Assembly: GCF_000831645.3 (NCBI RefSeq)
Contig: NZ_CP012559.1
Coordinates: forward strand, 310,001-374,000
Source: Companilactobacillus heilongjiangensis
GTDB taxonomy: Bacteria; Bacillota; Bacilli; Lactobacillales; Lactobacillaceae
DNA: 64,000 nucleotides
Direction: 5' to 3'
Of the stretch, positions 1 through 7,734 are shown one piece after another. Under the pieces are notes generated by a model. That model made no database searches. It worked only from the letters and a program-made list of their open reading frames with translations, and was not told the DNA's origin. Both the position numbers and the translations under genes were made by a program. Each line of letters starts with the position of its first letter. The stretch's first letter is position 1.

Positions 1-405
1 GAAAATGTTGATCGTAGTAAGGTTCTTACTGCTGGAAATGTTATGATTCGTCCAACTATCGTTAACATTGAAAAAGCTGGTCCACGTTTAGCCTTGAAGA
101 TGATGAAAGATACTGAAGTTTCAACTGCTTATGTTGTTGATGGCCGTCGTAATCTAGTCGGAATCGTTGATGCTAATGATGTTATCAAGCTTGTTCGAGA
201 AAAGAATGGCGATTTAACATCGATCGTTCAAACTAAAGTTCCAACGACTACAGAAGATACACCTATCTCTGACTTGATGGATGATATTTCACAAACAGGG
301 ATTCCATTTGCTGTTATCAATGATAAGAAGCAATTATTGGGAATTATCGTGCGTGGTGCCGTACTTGGCGCTTTAGCCGGAAATGAGGTGAGCGATTTTG
401 AATAG
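1..405 (+). CDS. opuAA: Glycine betaine ABC transporter ATP-binding subunit, C-terminal part
   Basis: The gene enters from the left edge, so only its C-terminal 134 codons are visible, read in frame from base 1. They hold a CBS-domain pair: the first covers roughly visible residues 12-62 (ending in LVGIVDANDVIKLV), the second roughly residues 78-130 (ending LLGIIVRGAVLGALAG). In OpuA-type osmoprotectant transporters this tandem CBS module follows the nucleotide-binding domain and senses ionic strength. The gene overlaps the permease gene by 8 bp and is followed by the binding protein, so it is the first member of an opuAA-AB-AC operon of the Bacillus subtilis type. The Walker motifs lie outside the window. 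Identification rests on the CBS pair and the two downstream genes. Confidence 0.9.
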   Translation, partial: ENVDRSKVLTAGNVMIRPTIVNIEKAGPRLALKMMKDTEVSTAYVVDGRRNLVGIVDANDVIKLVREKNGDLTSIVQTKVPTTTEDTPISDLMDDISQTGIPFAVINDKKQLLGIIVRGAVLGALAGNEVSDFE

Positions 406-1258
406 TTTAATTTTAGAAAGTATTCCACAACTTCCATTAGCTCACTGGATCGACGGTTTTGTCGACTGGTTAGTTCAATTTACAGGATTTTTCAACGCTA
501 TAACTAATTTTATTGGTTCAATCAACAATGCCTTTCAATGGGTATTCGACTTGATTCCAATCTGGTTATTTATCATTTTAGTTTTAGCTCTAACATATTA
601 TGTTAATCGTGATAAACAAAACTGGGGCTTGCTGATATTTGAATTCCTAGGTCTATTGATGATTTGGAACTTAGATTTCTGGCGTGATATGACCCAAACA
701 TTAACGTTAGTTTTAACAGCTAGTTTGATTGCTTTAGTAATCGGGATTCCATTGGGTATCTTGATGGCTAAGAGTCACACAGCTGAAGTTATTTTGAAAC
801 CAATCCTTGATTTCATGCAGACAATGCCAGCTTTTGTTTACTTGATTCCAGCTGTAGCATTGTTTGGTATCGGAATGGTGCCAGGTATCGTCGCATCAGT
901 TATTTTCGCCATGCCTCCAACAGTTAGAATGACTAACATGGGTATTCGTGAAGTGCCTGATGAATTGATTGAAGCTGCTGATTCATTTGGTTCAACTGAA
1001 TGGCAAAAGTTATTCAAGGTTGAACTTCCAATTGCTAAAACAAGTTTGATGGCCGGTGTCAACCAAAGCATGATGCTTTCATTATCAATGGTTGTTATCG
1101 CCTCAATGATTGGTGCCATGGGCTTGGGAACAAAAGTTTACTTTGCCGTTGGTAGAAATGATGCTGGTAATGGATTTGCCGCTGGTTTGGCTATCGTTAT
1201 CTTAGCTATCATTTTGGACCGTTTAACACAATCATTAACGAGATCACACAGAAAATAA
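398..1258 (+). CDS. opuAB: Glycine betaine ABC transporter permease
   Basis: This is a 286-residue membrane permease, close to the length of B. subtilis OpuAB. Several hydrophobic segments are visible, and the EAA loop typical of binding-protein-dependent permeases appears around residues 190-210 (VPDELIEAADSFGSTEWQKL). I take the TTG at 398 as start because GAGGTG lies at 385-390, about 8 bases upstream. The start overlaps the end of the ATPase gene, which suggests translational coupling. It would form the membrane channel for glycine betaine or proline betaine uptake under osmotic stress. Unlike the lactococcal transporter, permease and binding domains are separate genes here. Confidence 0.95.
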   Translation: MNSLILESIPQLPLAHWIDGFVDWLVQFTGFFNAITNFIGSINNAFQWVFDLIPIWLFIILVLALTYYVNRDKQNWGLLIFEFLGLLMIWNLDFWRDMTQTLTLVLTASLIALVIGIPLGILMAKSHTAEVILKPILDFMQTMPAFVYLIPAVALFGIGMVPGIVASVIFAMPPTVRMTNMGIREVPDELIEAADSFGSTEWQKLFKVELPIAKTSLMAGVNQSMMLSLSMVVIASMIGAMGLGTKVYFAVGRNDAGNGFAAGLAIVILAIILDRLTQSLTRSHRK

Positions 1259-1271
1259 TAGGAGGGATTAT

Positions 1272-2177
1272 TTGAAGAAACAAAAGTTTATTAAACTTTT
1301 CTTACTAGCTTTATTGATTATCCCAATTATTTCCGCCTGCAGTTCTCAGACTGCTCCATTCAACAGCAAAGAAAAATTGGGTTCACAGGTCAACTATACA
1401 ATCACTGGTATCGATGCCGGTGCTGGTATTATGTCATCAACTCAAACTGCTTTGAAGTCATATGGTTTGGAAAAGAACAATTGGCAGCTACAGACAAGTT
1501 CAACCGCTGCGATGACTAGTACTTTGGACAAAGCTATTCAAGACAAGCGTCCAATCGTCGTAACAGGTTGGCAACCGCACTGGATGTTTACTAAATATCC
1601 AATCAAATTCTTGAAAGATCCAAAGAACGTCTATGGTAAAGCTGAACATATCAATACCGTTGTTCGTAAAGGTTTGAAGACTGATAAGCCGGAAGCCTAC
1701 ACAATTTTGGACCGTTTCCACTGGAATCCTACTCAGATGTCTAAGGTTATGTTAAAGGTCAATGACGGAATGGACCCTAATAAAGCTGCTAAGCAGTGGA
1801 TTAAGGCCAATCCAAAATTGGTTAATGAATGGACTAAGGGTGTTAAAAAGGTTCATGGTCAATCATTGAAGATGACTTATGTGGCTTGGGATTCTGAAAT
1901 TGCTTCAACTAATGTGATTGCTCAAGTCTTGAGAAATCAGGGTTATAAGGTCACAATTCAAGCAATGGAAATTCAACCCGTTTGGGCTTCAATTGCCACA
2001 GGAGCTGCCGATGCACAAGTTAGTGCTTGGTTGCCTAAGACTTCAGGTCTCTTTTATAAAGATTATAAGGGTAGATTTGAAGATTTAGGACCTAATTTAC
2101 AAGGTGCCAAAGTGGGATTAGCCGTACCAAAATATATGACAAATATTAATTCCATTGAAGATTTAAAAAATAAATAA
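1272..2177 (+). CDS. opuAC: Glycine betaine-binding lipoprotein
   Basis: This is a 301-residue substrate-binding lipoprotein. The N-terminus is a lipoprotein signal peptide with lipobox ISAC, so Cys-23 would be lipidated. The mature part follows the OpuAC pattern, with a GWQPHWMF segment near residues 98-105 and YVAWDSEIASTNVI near 203-216. In the OpuAC/ProX family, tryptophans of such segments help form the aromatic cage for the trimethylammonium group. The TTG start at 1272 is preceded by GGAGGG. It lies 13 bp behind opuAB and ahead of a terminator, so it closes the operon. Confidence 0.95.
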   Translation: MKKQKFIKLFLLALLIIPIISACSSQTAPFNSKEKLGSQVNYTITGIDAGAGIMSSTQTALKSYGLEKNNWQLQTSSTAAMTSTLDKAIQDKRPIVVTGWQPHWMFTKYPIKFLKDPKNVYGKAEHINTVVRKGLKTDKPEAYTILDRFHWNPTQMSKVMLKVNDGMDPNKAAKQWIKANPKLVNEWTKGVKKVHGQSLKMTYVAWDSEIASTNVIAQVLRNQGYKVTIQAMEIQPVWASIATGAADAQVSAWLPKTSGLFYKDYKGRFEDLGPNLQGAKVGLAVPKYMTNINSIEDLKNK

Positions 2178-2189
2178 GAAACTCAAAAA

Positions 2190-2213
2190 TCGGAAGAAAT
2201 TCCGACTTTTTTT
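2190..2213 (+). terminator. Intrinsic terminator after opuAC
   Basis: The hairpin TCGGAA-GAAA-TTCCGA is followed by a seven-T run 12 bases behind the opuAC stop codon. Confidence 0.85.
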
Positions 2214-2400
2214 ATGCCAAAATTATTGTTCTATGTAATATTGGAATAATTATTGAAGATTTTATTCTATATATCATATAAGATGTTATTTATATACAAT
2301 ACGAATTGTTACAAGAATTTATCGAACAATGACATGGCATAAACTAGGGTATATAATTGTATCTAAACAATATATAAAATATTTATATAGGGGCGATGGC

Positions 2401-3264
2401 GTGGATATACAGACGTTTATTGATAAAAGAAAAGAGTTAGGTCTCTCACAGAAGGAACTAAGTAACGGAATCTGCACACAAGCAACTTTGAGTAAGTTTG
2501 AAAATAACGGTAAAATACCATCACTAAAAATTTTAATTCAACTTTGTAATCGTCTAGGTTTATCTCTGGATAGTATCATTGGTGTGACTGATAGTAAGAG
2601 CCAAAAGGTTATCAAACAAATGAATAAAGCAGAGTTTAATCTAATTATTCAGGAGTACGAAGATTCTTGGAATATTATCAAGTCTATCAATGTTGACGAC
2701 CTAGAAAATGATAAAGATGCTTTAATGCAATACTATTACTTAAAAGGTTATTTGAATGTCTTAGATGGCGGAGATCTGTTCGATGCAGTATTTGACTTCA
2801 ATCGAATTTTGTCGGAATTAGATGCTCAAGGTGAGACGATTTTTACCTTCTTGTCATTTGTTGGCATGGGAATGGTTTATGCCAAACAAGGTGATGACGG
2901 TAAGAGTGAGTATTACTTCAGCAAAGTTTTCAATGATATTTATACAATGTCGATCGATGATGTGTCGAAAATTTGGCGTTATATCAATATTATTTTCTAC
3001 TGTGCATTGTATTATTCCGAACGCAGCGATTTAGAGACTGCTAATGCTTTGTTAAATTACGGCGTTAAAATTTGTTCAGAAAATCATGTTACTTATTATA
3101 TTGCGAGAATTTATGCCCAATTGGCTATGAACGAAAGTCGAGTTAACGGCAGCAATAAGAAGGTTCGTGGTTATATGAACAAGGCACTGGTATTTTCTGA
3201 ATTTAATCAGAATGCCAAAGAGATTGAGGTTATAAAACGCTGGGTTGCCAGCAATAAGCTTTAA
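2401..3264 (+). CDS. Rgg/GadR/MutR-family transcriptional regulator
   Basis: This protein has an N-terminal XRE-type helix-turn-helix (residues about 3-60, with LGLSQKELSNGICTQATLSK) followed by an all-helical region of about 220 residues that looks like the TPR-like C-terminal domain of Rgg regulators. I prefer the GTG at 2401 (287 residues, the usual Rgg length) because AGGGGC lies about 7 bases upstream; the reading frame is open back to an ATG at 2329 without a Shine-Dalgarno sequence. Many Rgg proteins bind short hydrophobic peptides, but I found no convincing peptide gene beside this one. It is monocistronic, with a terminator behind it. The targets are unknown. Confidence 0.85.
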   Translation: MDIQTFIDKRKELGLSQKELSNGICTQATLSKFENNGKIPSLKILIQLCNRLGLSLDSIIGVTDSKSQKVIKQMNKAEFNLIIQEYEDSWNIIKSINVDDLENDKDALMQYYYLKGYLNVLDGGDLFDAVFDFNRILSELDAQGETIFTFLSFVGMGMVYAKQGDDGKSEYYFSKVFNDIYTMSIDDVSKIWRYINIIFYCALYYSERSDLETANALLNYGVKICSENHVTYYIARIYAQLAMNESRVNGSNKKVRGYMNKALVFSEFNQNAKEIEVIKRWVASNKL

Positions 3265-3269
3265 ATATT

Positions 3270-3301
3270 GGCTGTCACATTTTTGTGTGATGGTCTTTTT
3301 T
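3270..3301 (+). terminator. Intrinsic terminator after the Rgg gene
   Basis: An imperfect hairpin (GTCACA ... TGTGTGAT with flanking wobble pairs) runs into seven Ts at 3295-3301. The repeat at 3305 starts only 4 bases further on. Confidence 0.75.
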
Positions 3302-3304
3302 TGT

Positions 3305-3497
3305 GTTGAAGGAGGGCCGCCTCCGGTTGCCAGTGAATTTCACCCGCTATGAGGACCGGTCCGAGCCAAAGTGCGGTCTCGGACCTCGCTTTTGAGCCTT
3401 GCAAGTTCGGCAAGTCTCAAAAGTCGCCCTGTGGTGTAATGGCTAAAGCCATAACGCCACCTCCACAGCGGGTGAATTCACTGGCAACCGGAGGCTA
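3305..3497 (+). repeat. Paired cloverleaf repeat, locus 1, L half
   Basis: This copy starts with GTTGAAGG and ends with CCGGAGGCTA. Its outer stem P1 pairs CCTCCGGTTGCCAGTGAATT with its exact complement at the 3' end. Inside are three hairpins: P2 (GGTCCGAG / CTCGGACC), P3 (CTTTTGAG / CTCAAAAG with an inner CTTGC / GCAAG) and P4 (GTGGTGTAATGGC / GCCATAACGCCAC, loop TAAA). The long P2 loop form (CCAAAGTGCGGT) is present. It forms an inverted pair with the copy at 3767, across a 269-bp AT-rich spacer in which I see no gene. Confidence 0.9.
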
Positions 3498-3766
3498 AGT
3501 TATTTTTAATATGAGAGTTATCAGTTATATGACACAATATTTAAATTTATTCTTCTTTTGTGGAGGAAGTACGGGTTAATCTGTTGGATGAATTGTTATA
3601 TTTCCTTTTAAATTATTCGTGAAGATTACAAATTGTATTTATAATTTGTTAAGATAGTTGAATCGATGACCGTTAGTAATTTAATGCTAGAAAATTAGGA
3701 TCTGATAGTTGCAACAGTTTAGTTGTTAAGCAAAGTTATCAGAACCATTCATTTAAAGAAAAAATT

Positions 3767-3957
3767 TAGTTGGAAGAGCTGAGAGTATTCATATGCCGTG
3801 AAAGTGGCGTTATGGCTTTAGCCATTACACCACCGGTCGTGTTGGAGACTTTCCGGTCTGTGGAAAGGCTTCAACCGAGGTTCGAGACCGTACTTTGGCT
3901 CGGACCGTACCGCGCAGCAGATGAATACTCTCAGCTCTGGAAACGGCATACTTCAAC
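3767..3957 (-). repeat. Paired cloverleaf repeat, locus 1, R half
   Basis: This is the inverted partner of the copy at 3305, but with different P1 arms (GAGCTGAGAGTATTCAT / ATGAATACTCTCAGCTC). Read on the minus strand it starts GTTGAAGTATGCCG, the best-preserved outer end in the window. It is nearly identical to the copy at 20799-20988 and differs from it by compensatory changes in P3 and P4. Its hairpins keep a 66-codon frame open, which I regard as spurious. Confidence 0.9.
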
Positions 3958-3994
3958 AAACCTTTATTAGTAAATAAATCTGGGGGACACGCTT

Positions 3995-5119
3995 TTGGAA
4001 ATAAATCGTCGGAATATTATTAGATACGGCATAATCGTTGTACTTGTCTTGGTTGGACTAATTTATCCTGCCCAAATTTACAGTATCTTTTTAAATCTGT
4101 TTGGAATTTTGCTGCCAATAGTTTTAGGTGGCGTTTTGGCATATGTGCTGAATCTTTTGGTTGTTAAATTGGAGAAACATTTTTTCCCTAATAGTAAGTC
4201 GAAATGGATAAATGGTAGTCGCCGTGGCATCGTTATTTTGCTTACTTTGGTGATTGTTATTTTGGTTATGACTGGTGTCTTTCGTTTGGTATTGCCACAG
4301 TTTATTCTGGCTTTGACGAAATTCTTCAAGTCGATTCCAGCGTTGTTCTCTGATATTTCTAATTTGGCAGAGAAGATAAATAGTCACTCGGCTGTGCCTG
4401 ATCAATTGAAGGCTATTGATATTAATTGGACTTCGGTTCAATCTAAGGTTATGAAATTTCTGACTTCTGGTGTCAGTGGTCTGTTTGGTTCAACTTTCAA
4501 AATTGTGACAGGATTTGCCAAAGGTATTTTTAACTTTATTCTGGCTGTCACGTTTGCCGTTTATATCTTGGCAACTAAAGAAAAATTGATTGGTCAAGTT
4601 AATAAGGCTGGTAAAGCATTTATTAAAGAAAATACTCGTAAAAAAATTAAATATGTTTTAGATATTACTAATAATATGTTCAGCAGTTTTATTGTTGGAC
4701 AGGTTACGGAAGCAATTATTCTTGGGACACTTTGTGCCCTAGGGATGCTACTATTCAAGTTTCCATATGCATTATCAGTTGGTGCTTTCGTTGGTATTAC
4801 ATCATTGGTACCAATCCTTGGCGCTTGGGCTGGTGGGGCTGTTGGTTTCTTGTTGATCGTAGTTGATTCACCATTACAAGCTGTGCTATTCGTTGTCTTT
4901 ATTATTGTCTTGCAACAACTAGAAAGTAATTTAATTTATCCACGTGTGGTCGGGACATCAATTGGCCTACCAGGTATTTGGGTTTTGGCATCCATTACAG
5001 TTGGTGGTGGACTTGGTGGTATTGTAGGAATGCTATTAGGTGTTCCTGTTGCCGCAACTATTTATCAATTAGTTAAGAATGAAGCAAATCGTCGTTTAGA
5101 AAATCCAGCTAAGGTATAA
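3995..5119 (+). CDS. AI-2E family transporter (membrane permease)
   Basis: This 374-residue membrane protein has the layout of the AI-2E transporter family (PF01594): paired N-terminal membrane segments, a soluble middle part around residues 95-180, and a C-terminal membrane bundle with a conserved-looking LVPILGAW segment near residue 270. Family members include the AI-2 exporter TqsA but also sodium/proton antiporters and proteins of unknown function, so no substrate is assigned. The TTG start at 3995 follows the Shine-Dalgarno sequence GGGGGA. It lies 30 bp ahead of the protease-like gene at 5149, probably in one transcript. Confidence 0.88.
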   Translation: MEINRRNIIRYGIIVVLVLVGLIYPAQIYSIFLNLFGILLPIVLGGVLAYVLNLLVVKLEKHFFPNSKSKWINGSRRGIVILLTLVIVILVMTGVFRLVLPQFILALTKFFKSIPALFSDISNLAEKINSHSAVPDQLKAIDINWTSVQSKVMKFLTSGVSGLFGSTFKIVTGFAKGIFNFILAVTFAVYILATKEKLIGQVNKAGKAFIKENTRKKIKYVLDITNNMFSSFIVGQVTEAIILGTLCALGMLLFKFPYALSVGAFVGITSLVPILGAWAGGAVGFLLIVVDSPLQAVLFVVFIIVLQQLESNLIYPRVVGTSIGLPGIWVLASITVGGGLGGIVGMLLGVPVAATIYQLVKNEANRRLENPAKV

Positions 5120-5148
5120 TTGACGAAATTACACAAGGAGAGATTAGT

Positions 5149-5937
5149 GTGTGGAATAGCTATTTTGGATTTGTGATAACTTTCGTAGCCATCTTTACTT
5201 TGGTGCCTTACCTGACGTCACTGATAACTTCGTGGTTAGGTCATCTATCAAAAATAATTTTGGTTGATAATTTAGGAAATAATAGTCAATTAGTTGTGGG
5301 TGGACTCGGGGTAATTATTCATGAGTTAGGTCACGCTATTTTTGCCTATTTATTTGGACATAAAGTGACCCACGTCCAGTTATTGAATTTGAATTATCGA
5401 CAGTCTGGTGCTTTAGGTTCAGTTGATCATCGTTGGAATGACCGTAACGTTTATCAGATATTAGGAAACTTTTTCATTGGATTAGCGCCGTATTACATGT
5501 GTTCGTTGGCATTGTTTATATTACAAAAATATTTGTTAAACGCCCAATTCAGTATCAGTTCACTGACACAGAGTTTGAATATCAACACGACTTTGTCGGC
5601 AAGTATGATATTTGACTCGGTGTTGGATAATTTGAAATCCAGTTTTGCCAATGCTTCGTGGGGGATGATTATCCTCTATGTTGTATTGACGATTATGATT
5701 GCTAGCACTGGTTATGACTTGAGCCGCAACGATTTTATGACAGTTAATAAAGGAATTTTGCCTTGGGTCGTGACATTGATTGTGTTTGGTTCAATTTTCT
5801 ATGTTTTCCATATAAGAACAGCAATTATCAGCGGTTCGGTTTATTTCATCGCTTTTTCGGTCTTGTTCATGTTTCATGCCATCATCAGTATTGTTCTGTC
5901 GATGGGTGTGATTAAAGTATTGGGGTTCTTTAATTAA
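5149..5937 (+). CDS. M50-family-like membrane zinc metalloprotease
   Basis: This is a 262-residue membrane protein with the zinc-protease motif HELGH near residue 60 (IIHELGHAIFAYLFGH), lying in or beside a membrane segment as in M50-type site-2-like proteases. A further five or so hydrophobic segments follow. The GTG start at 5149 has AAGGAGAG upstream. Its size and layout suggest the M50B-like group (PF13398) rather than RseP, because no PDZ domain is present. It probably shares a transcript with the AI-2E-like gene and is closed by a terminator. Substrates are unknown. Confidence 0.8.
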   Translation: MWNSYFGFVITFVAIFTLVPYLTSLITSWLGHLSKIILVDNLGNNSQLVVGGLGVIIHELGHAIFAYLFGHKVTHVQLLNLNYRQSGALGSVDHRWNDRNVYQILGNFFIGLAPYYMCSLALFILQKYLLNAQFSISSLTQSLNINTTLSASMIFDSVLDNLKSSFANASWGMIILYVVLTIMIASTGYDLSRNDFMTVNKGILPWVVTLIVFGSIFYVFHIRTAIISGSVYFIAFSVLFMFHAIISIVLSMGVIKVLGFFN

Positions 5938-5950
5938 AAAATATTCGAAA

Positions 5951-5983
5951 AAGCCTTTGAGACTTTGATCTCAAGGGCTTTTA
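5951..5983 (+). terminator. Intrinsic terminator
   Basis: The hairpin AAGCCTTTGAGA / TCTCAAGGGCTT with loop CTTTGA is followed by a short T-rich tract, 13 bases after the protease-like gene. Confidence 0.75.
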
Positions 5984-6072
5984 TTTGAAACTTTTAGTAA
6001 TAACATGTTTAAAATGGATGTATGGGCTACATAACAGAGGAAATTAACATATTAAACTTGAGGTGTTTATTT

Positions 6073-6561
6073 ATGAGTCATAAAAAAGTTCATTTCGCTT
6101 TTGGGGCTTACGGTATTATTTCTGCCAGTAACAAACTTTTGGTTATTAGCAAGAACGGTGGACCCTACATTAAAAGATATGATTTACCTGGTGGTAGTTT
6201 GGATGAAGGCGAGTCGATCAGTGAGGCTGTTGTTCGTGAAGTCAGGGAAGAAACTGGTTTGGAGACTTTACATTTTCAACAGTTGGGGACGATTAGCTTT
6301 ATTTATCCTTGGACGTATCAACACTTTAATTGGAATAATCATGTCTGCACGTTCTATTTGATTGACGACTATTCAGGCACTCCACGTATTAAAAATGAGC
6401 AGTTTATCGGTCAAGACGCTAATGGTTCTGAGTGGGTGGATATTGAAGATTTGAATTTGGAAAATAGTTCACCTTTAGTTTTGAAGGCTAAAGAATACCT
6501 CTTGTTGAAAAAGTTTGTTGCAACTGATACTAAATATACCCACTGGAATGTCTTGCATTAG
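6073..6561 (+). CDS. Nudix hydrolase
   Basis: This 162-residue protein carries a full Nudix box starting at the GGSLDEGE segment near residue 46, with the catalytic-helix signature REVREETGL. Such enzymes hydrolyse nucleoside diphosphates linked to another moiety, with a divalent metal. The ATG at 6073 is preferred because GAGGTG lies at 6060-6065; the frame is open back to 6022 without a comparable site. Its stop overlaps the stop of the convergent GNAT gene by 4 bp. The substrate cannot be deduced. Confidence 0.9.
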   Translation: MSHKKVHFAFGAYGIISASNKLLVISKNGGPYIKRYDLPGGSLDEGESISEAVVREVREETGLETLHFQQLGTISFIYPWTYQHFNWNNHVCTFYLIDDYSGTPRIKNEQFIGQDANGSEWVDIEDLNLENSSPLVLKAKEYLLLKKFVATDTKYTHWNVLH

Positions 6562-6992
6562 ATAGCTGGATGGGTCATTTTGATATGTGGCGTATGGTTG
6601 AATAAAAATGATTTGCCGTGGCTTTCAAAATTAAATTTTTTATAGAAATCCTGAACTTGGACTTGTGCTTCAATTTCAATTTCCTTATGCGGGAAGTTGT
6701 GTTGAATCGCAGTTAGCACGTAATCCATTAATTCTTTGCCTAAGCCTTGTCCACGGTATTTGGAAGCAGTAACGACACGTCCAAAAGTGACATTATTTCC
6801 TTGTGGGAAAACACGTGCATAGGCGGCAACCTTGCCATCAATCATGTCAAAAATATGGATAGCTTCCAAGTCGTGTTCATCAACTTCTTGATAAACTCGT
6901 TCTTGGTCAACAACAAAAGTTTTAGTTCTAAGATAAAGGATTTCATAAAGTTCTTTGGTGGTTAATTCTGAAAAGGTTTTTGTTTCCCACAT
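6558..6992 (-). CDS. GNAT-family N-acetyltransferase (ElaA-like)
   Basis: This 144-residue acetyltransferase has the ElaA-type N-terminus (LYEILYLRTKTFVVDQE) and the acetyl-CoA binding segment RGQGLGKEL near residues 80-88. It lies 8 bp behind the MarR gene on the minus strand, so the two probably form an operon under the operator at 7479-7497. A MarR regulator with an acetyltransferase suggests modification of a small toxic compound, but that is inference. Confidence 0.88.
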   Translation of the reverse strand: MWETKTFSELTTKELYEILYLRTKTFVVDQERVYQEVDEHDLEAIHIFDMIDGKVAAYARVFPQGNNVTFGRVVTASKYRGQGLGKELMDYVLTAIQHNFPHKEIEIEAQVQVQDFYKKFNFESHGKSFLFNHTPHIKMTHPAI

Positions 6993-7000
6993 AGTGATGC

Positions 7001-7435
7001 CTACTTTCTAGTAAAGAGTAATTTGTCTAAAGTTGCCATAGATTGGAAAAATTGTTGTTGCTCAGTTGATGATAGATTGGCTAACAAGTCTTTGATCTGT
7101 TGGTCGGAGCGGTCGTCTAACTCTTTAACCATTTTTTGTCCTTCAGTAGTTAGACTTAGTTCGACTGAACGGGAATCGGTGGCTGAAGGTGATTTGCTGA
7201 TGAGACCTTTTTTTTCGAAGCGGTTGAGAATTCTACTTGTATAACTCTTATCGAGGTCCAAATTTGTGGCGACTTCGATAGGAGTTTTGTCGTTATTAAA
7301 TGAAATTTCTAGTAAGACACGACCCTCAGTCCAACTGAATGGCGTGTTGAGAACTTTTTTATTCATGATTCCGAGTAGTTTGGTGTAATCTCGGTTGAAA
7401 TTTCTGATGGAAGATATCTCAGATTTATTTAACAA
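7001..7435 (-). CDS. MarR-family transcriptional regulator
   Basis: This protein of about 144 residues has the winged helix-turn-helix of MarR regulators (TPIEVATNLDLDKSYTSRIL as recognition region, then a wing with TDSRSVELSLTTEG). The start is a choice: the ATG at 7444 follows AGGAG with no spacing, while the in-frame TTG at 7435 has a 9-base spacing, so I prefer the TTG. The promoter directly upstream carries a perfect palindrome, which suggests autoregulation. The downstream partner is the GNAT gene. Confidence 0.87.
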   Translation of the reverse strand: MLNKSEISSIRNFNRDYTKLLGIMNKKVLNTPFSWTEGRVLLEISFNNDKTPIEVATNLDLDKSYTSRILNRFEKKGLISKSPSATDSRSVELSLTTEGQKMVKELDDRSDQQIKDLLANLSSTEQQQFFQSMATLDKLLFTRK

Positions 7436-7466
7436 ATAATTCATCTCCTATGAGTTAATGAAATTT

Positions 7467-7497
7467 ATTATAGCATTTTAGTGGACAAAGTCCACTA
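7467..7497 (-). promoter_or_regulatory. Promoter and palindromic operator of the MarR-GNAT operon
   Basis: On the minus strand the -10 box TATAAT (7467-7472) is followed upstream by the perfect palindrome TAGTGGACAAAGTCCACTA (7479-7497), which covers the -35 region. That is a typical place for a MarR-type repressor to bind. Confidence 0.7.
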
Positions 7498-7670
7498 CTT
7501 TGTCAAAATAAAAGAACTGCCTCCAATTAAGCAATTCATTGAATGTCTGGATTACGTTTAATCAATTACCCTCGAAAAAATCAATGTACAATATATTTTA
7601 AAATTATTTAGTATTTTATGCTGTTTTTAATTAAATATAAGTAAATGAATAAAATTTTTTAATTATAGTA

Positions 7671-7698
7671 TTGAAATGACGAATTCCTTTAGTAGAAT
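7671..7698 (+). promoter_or_regulatory. Promoter of the GT-C membrane protein gene
   Basis: TTGAAA (7671-7676) and TAGAAT (7693-7698) are separated by 16 bases, 37 bases ahead of the proposed start. The rest of the 7498-7670 gap is AT-rich and shows nothing I can name. Confidence 0.55.
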
Positions 7699-7734
7699 GA
7701 GAAGGTTGATGTTAAAAAACGGGGGTAAAGTATC

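Noticed and set aside
2329-2400. Upstream start for the Rgg-type gene (ATG 2329)
   Set aside because: There is no Shine-Dalgarno sequence there, while GTG 2401 has one and gives the usual protein length.
3305-3497. tRNA-like reading of the repeats (GTGGTGTAATGGCTAAAGCC resembles a D arm and GGTTCGAGACC a T arm)
   Set aside because: Stem lengths, order and anticodon arm do not fit any tRNA, and the pairing partners differ from those of a tRNA.
3770-3970. A 66-codon frame with a Shine-Dalgarno-like GGAAGAG and similar frames in other repeat copies (for example 20705-20986 minus, 29398-29583 minus, 58874-59110)
   Set aside because: They are translations of the cloverleaf repeat. The same peptides recur in different copies because the DNA is repeated, the frames end at random in flanking DNA, and the compensatory changes keep base pairing, not the protein.
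7501-7560. Minus-strand peptide resembling the end of a transposase
   Set aside because: It is only about 20 codons, without flanking inverted repeats; chance resemblance is as likely.
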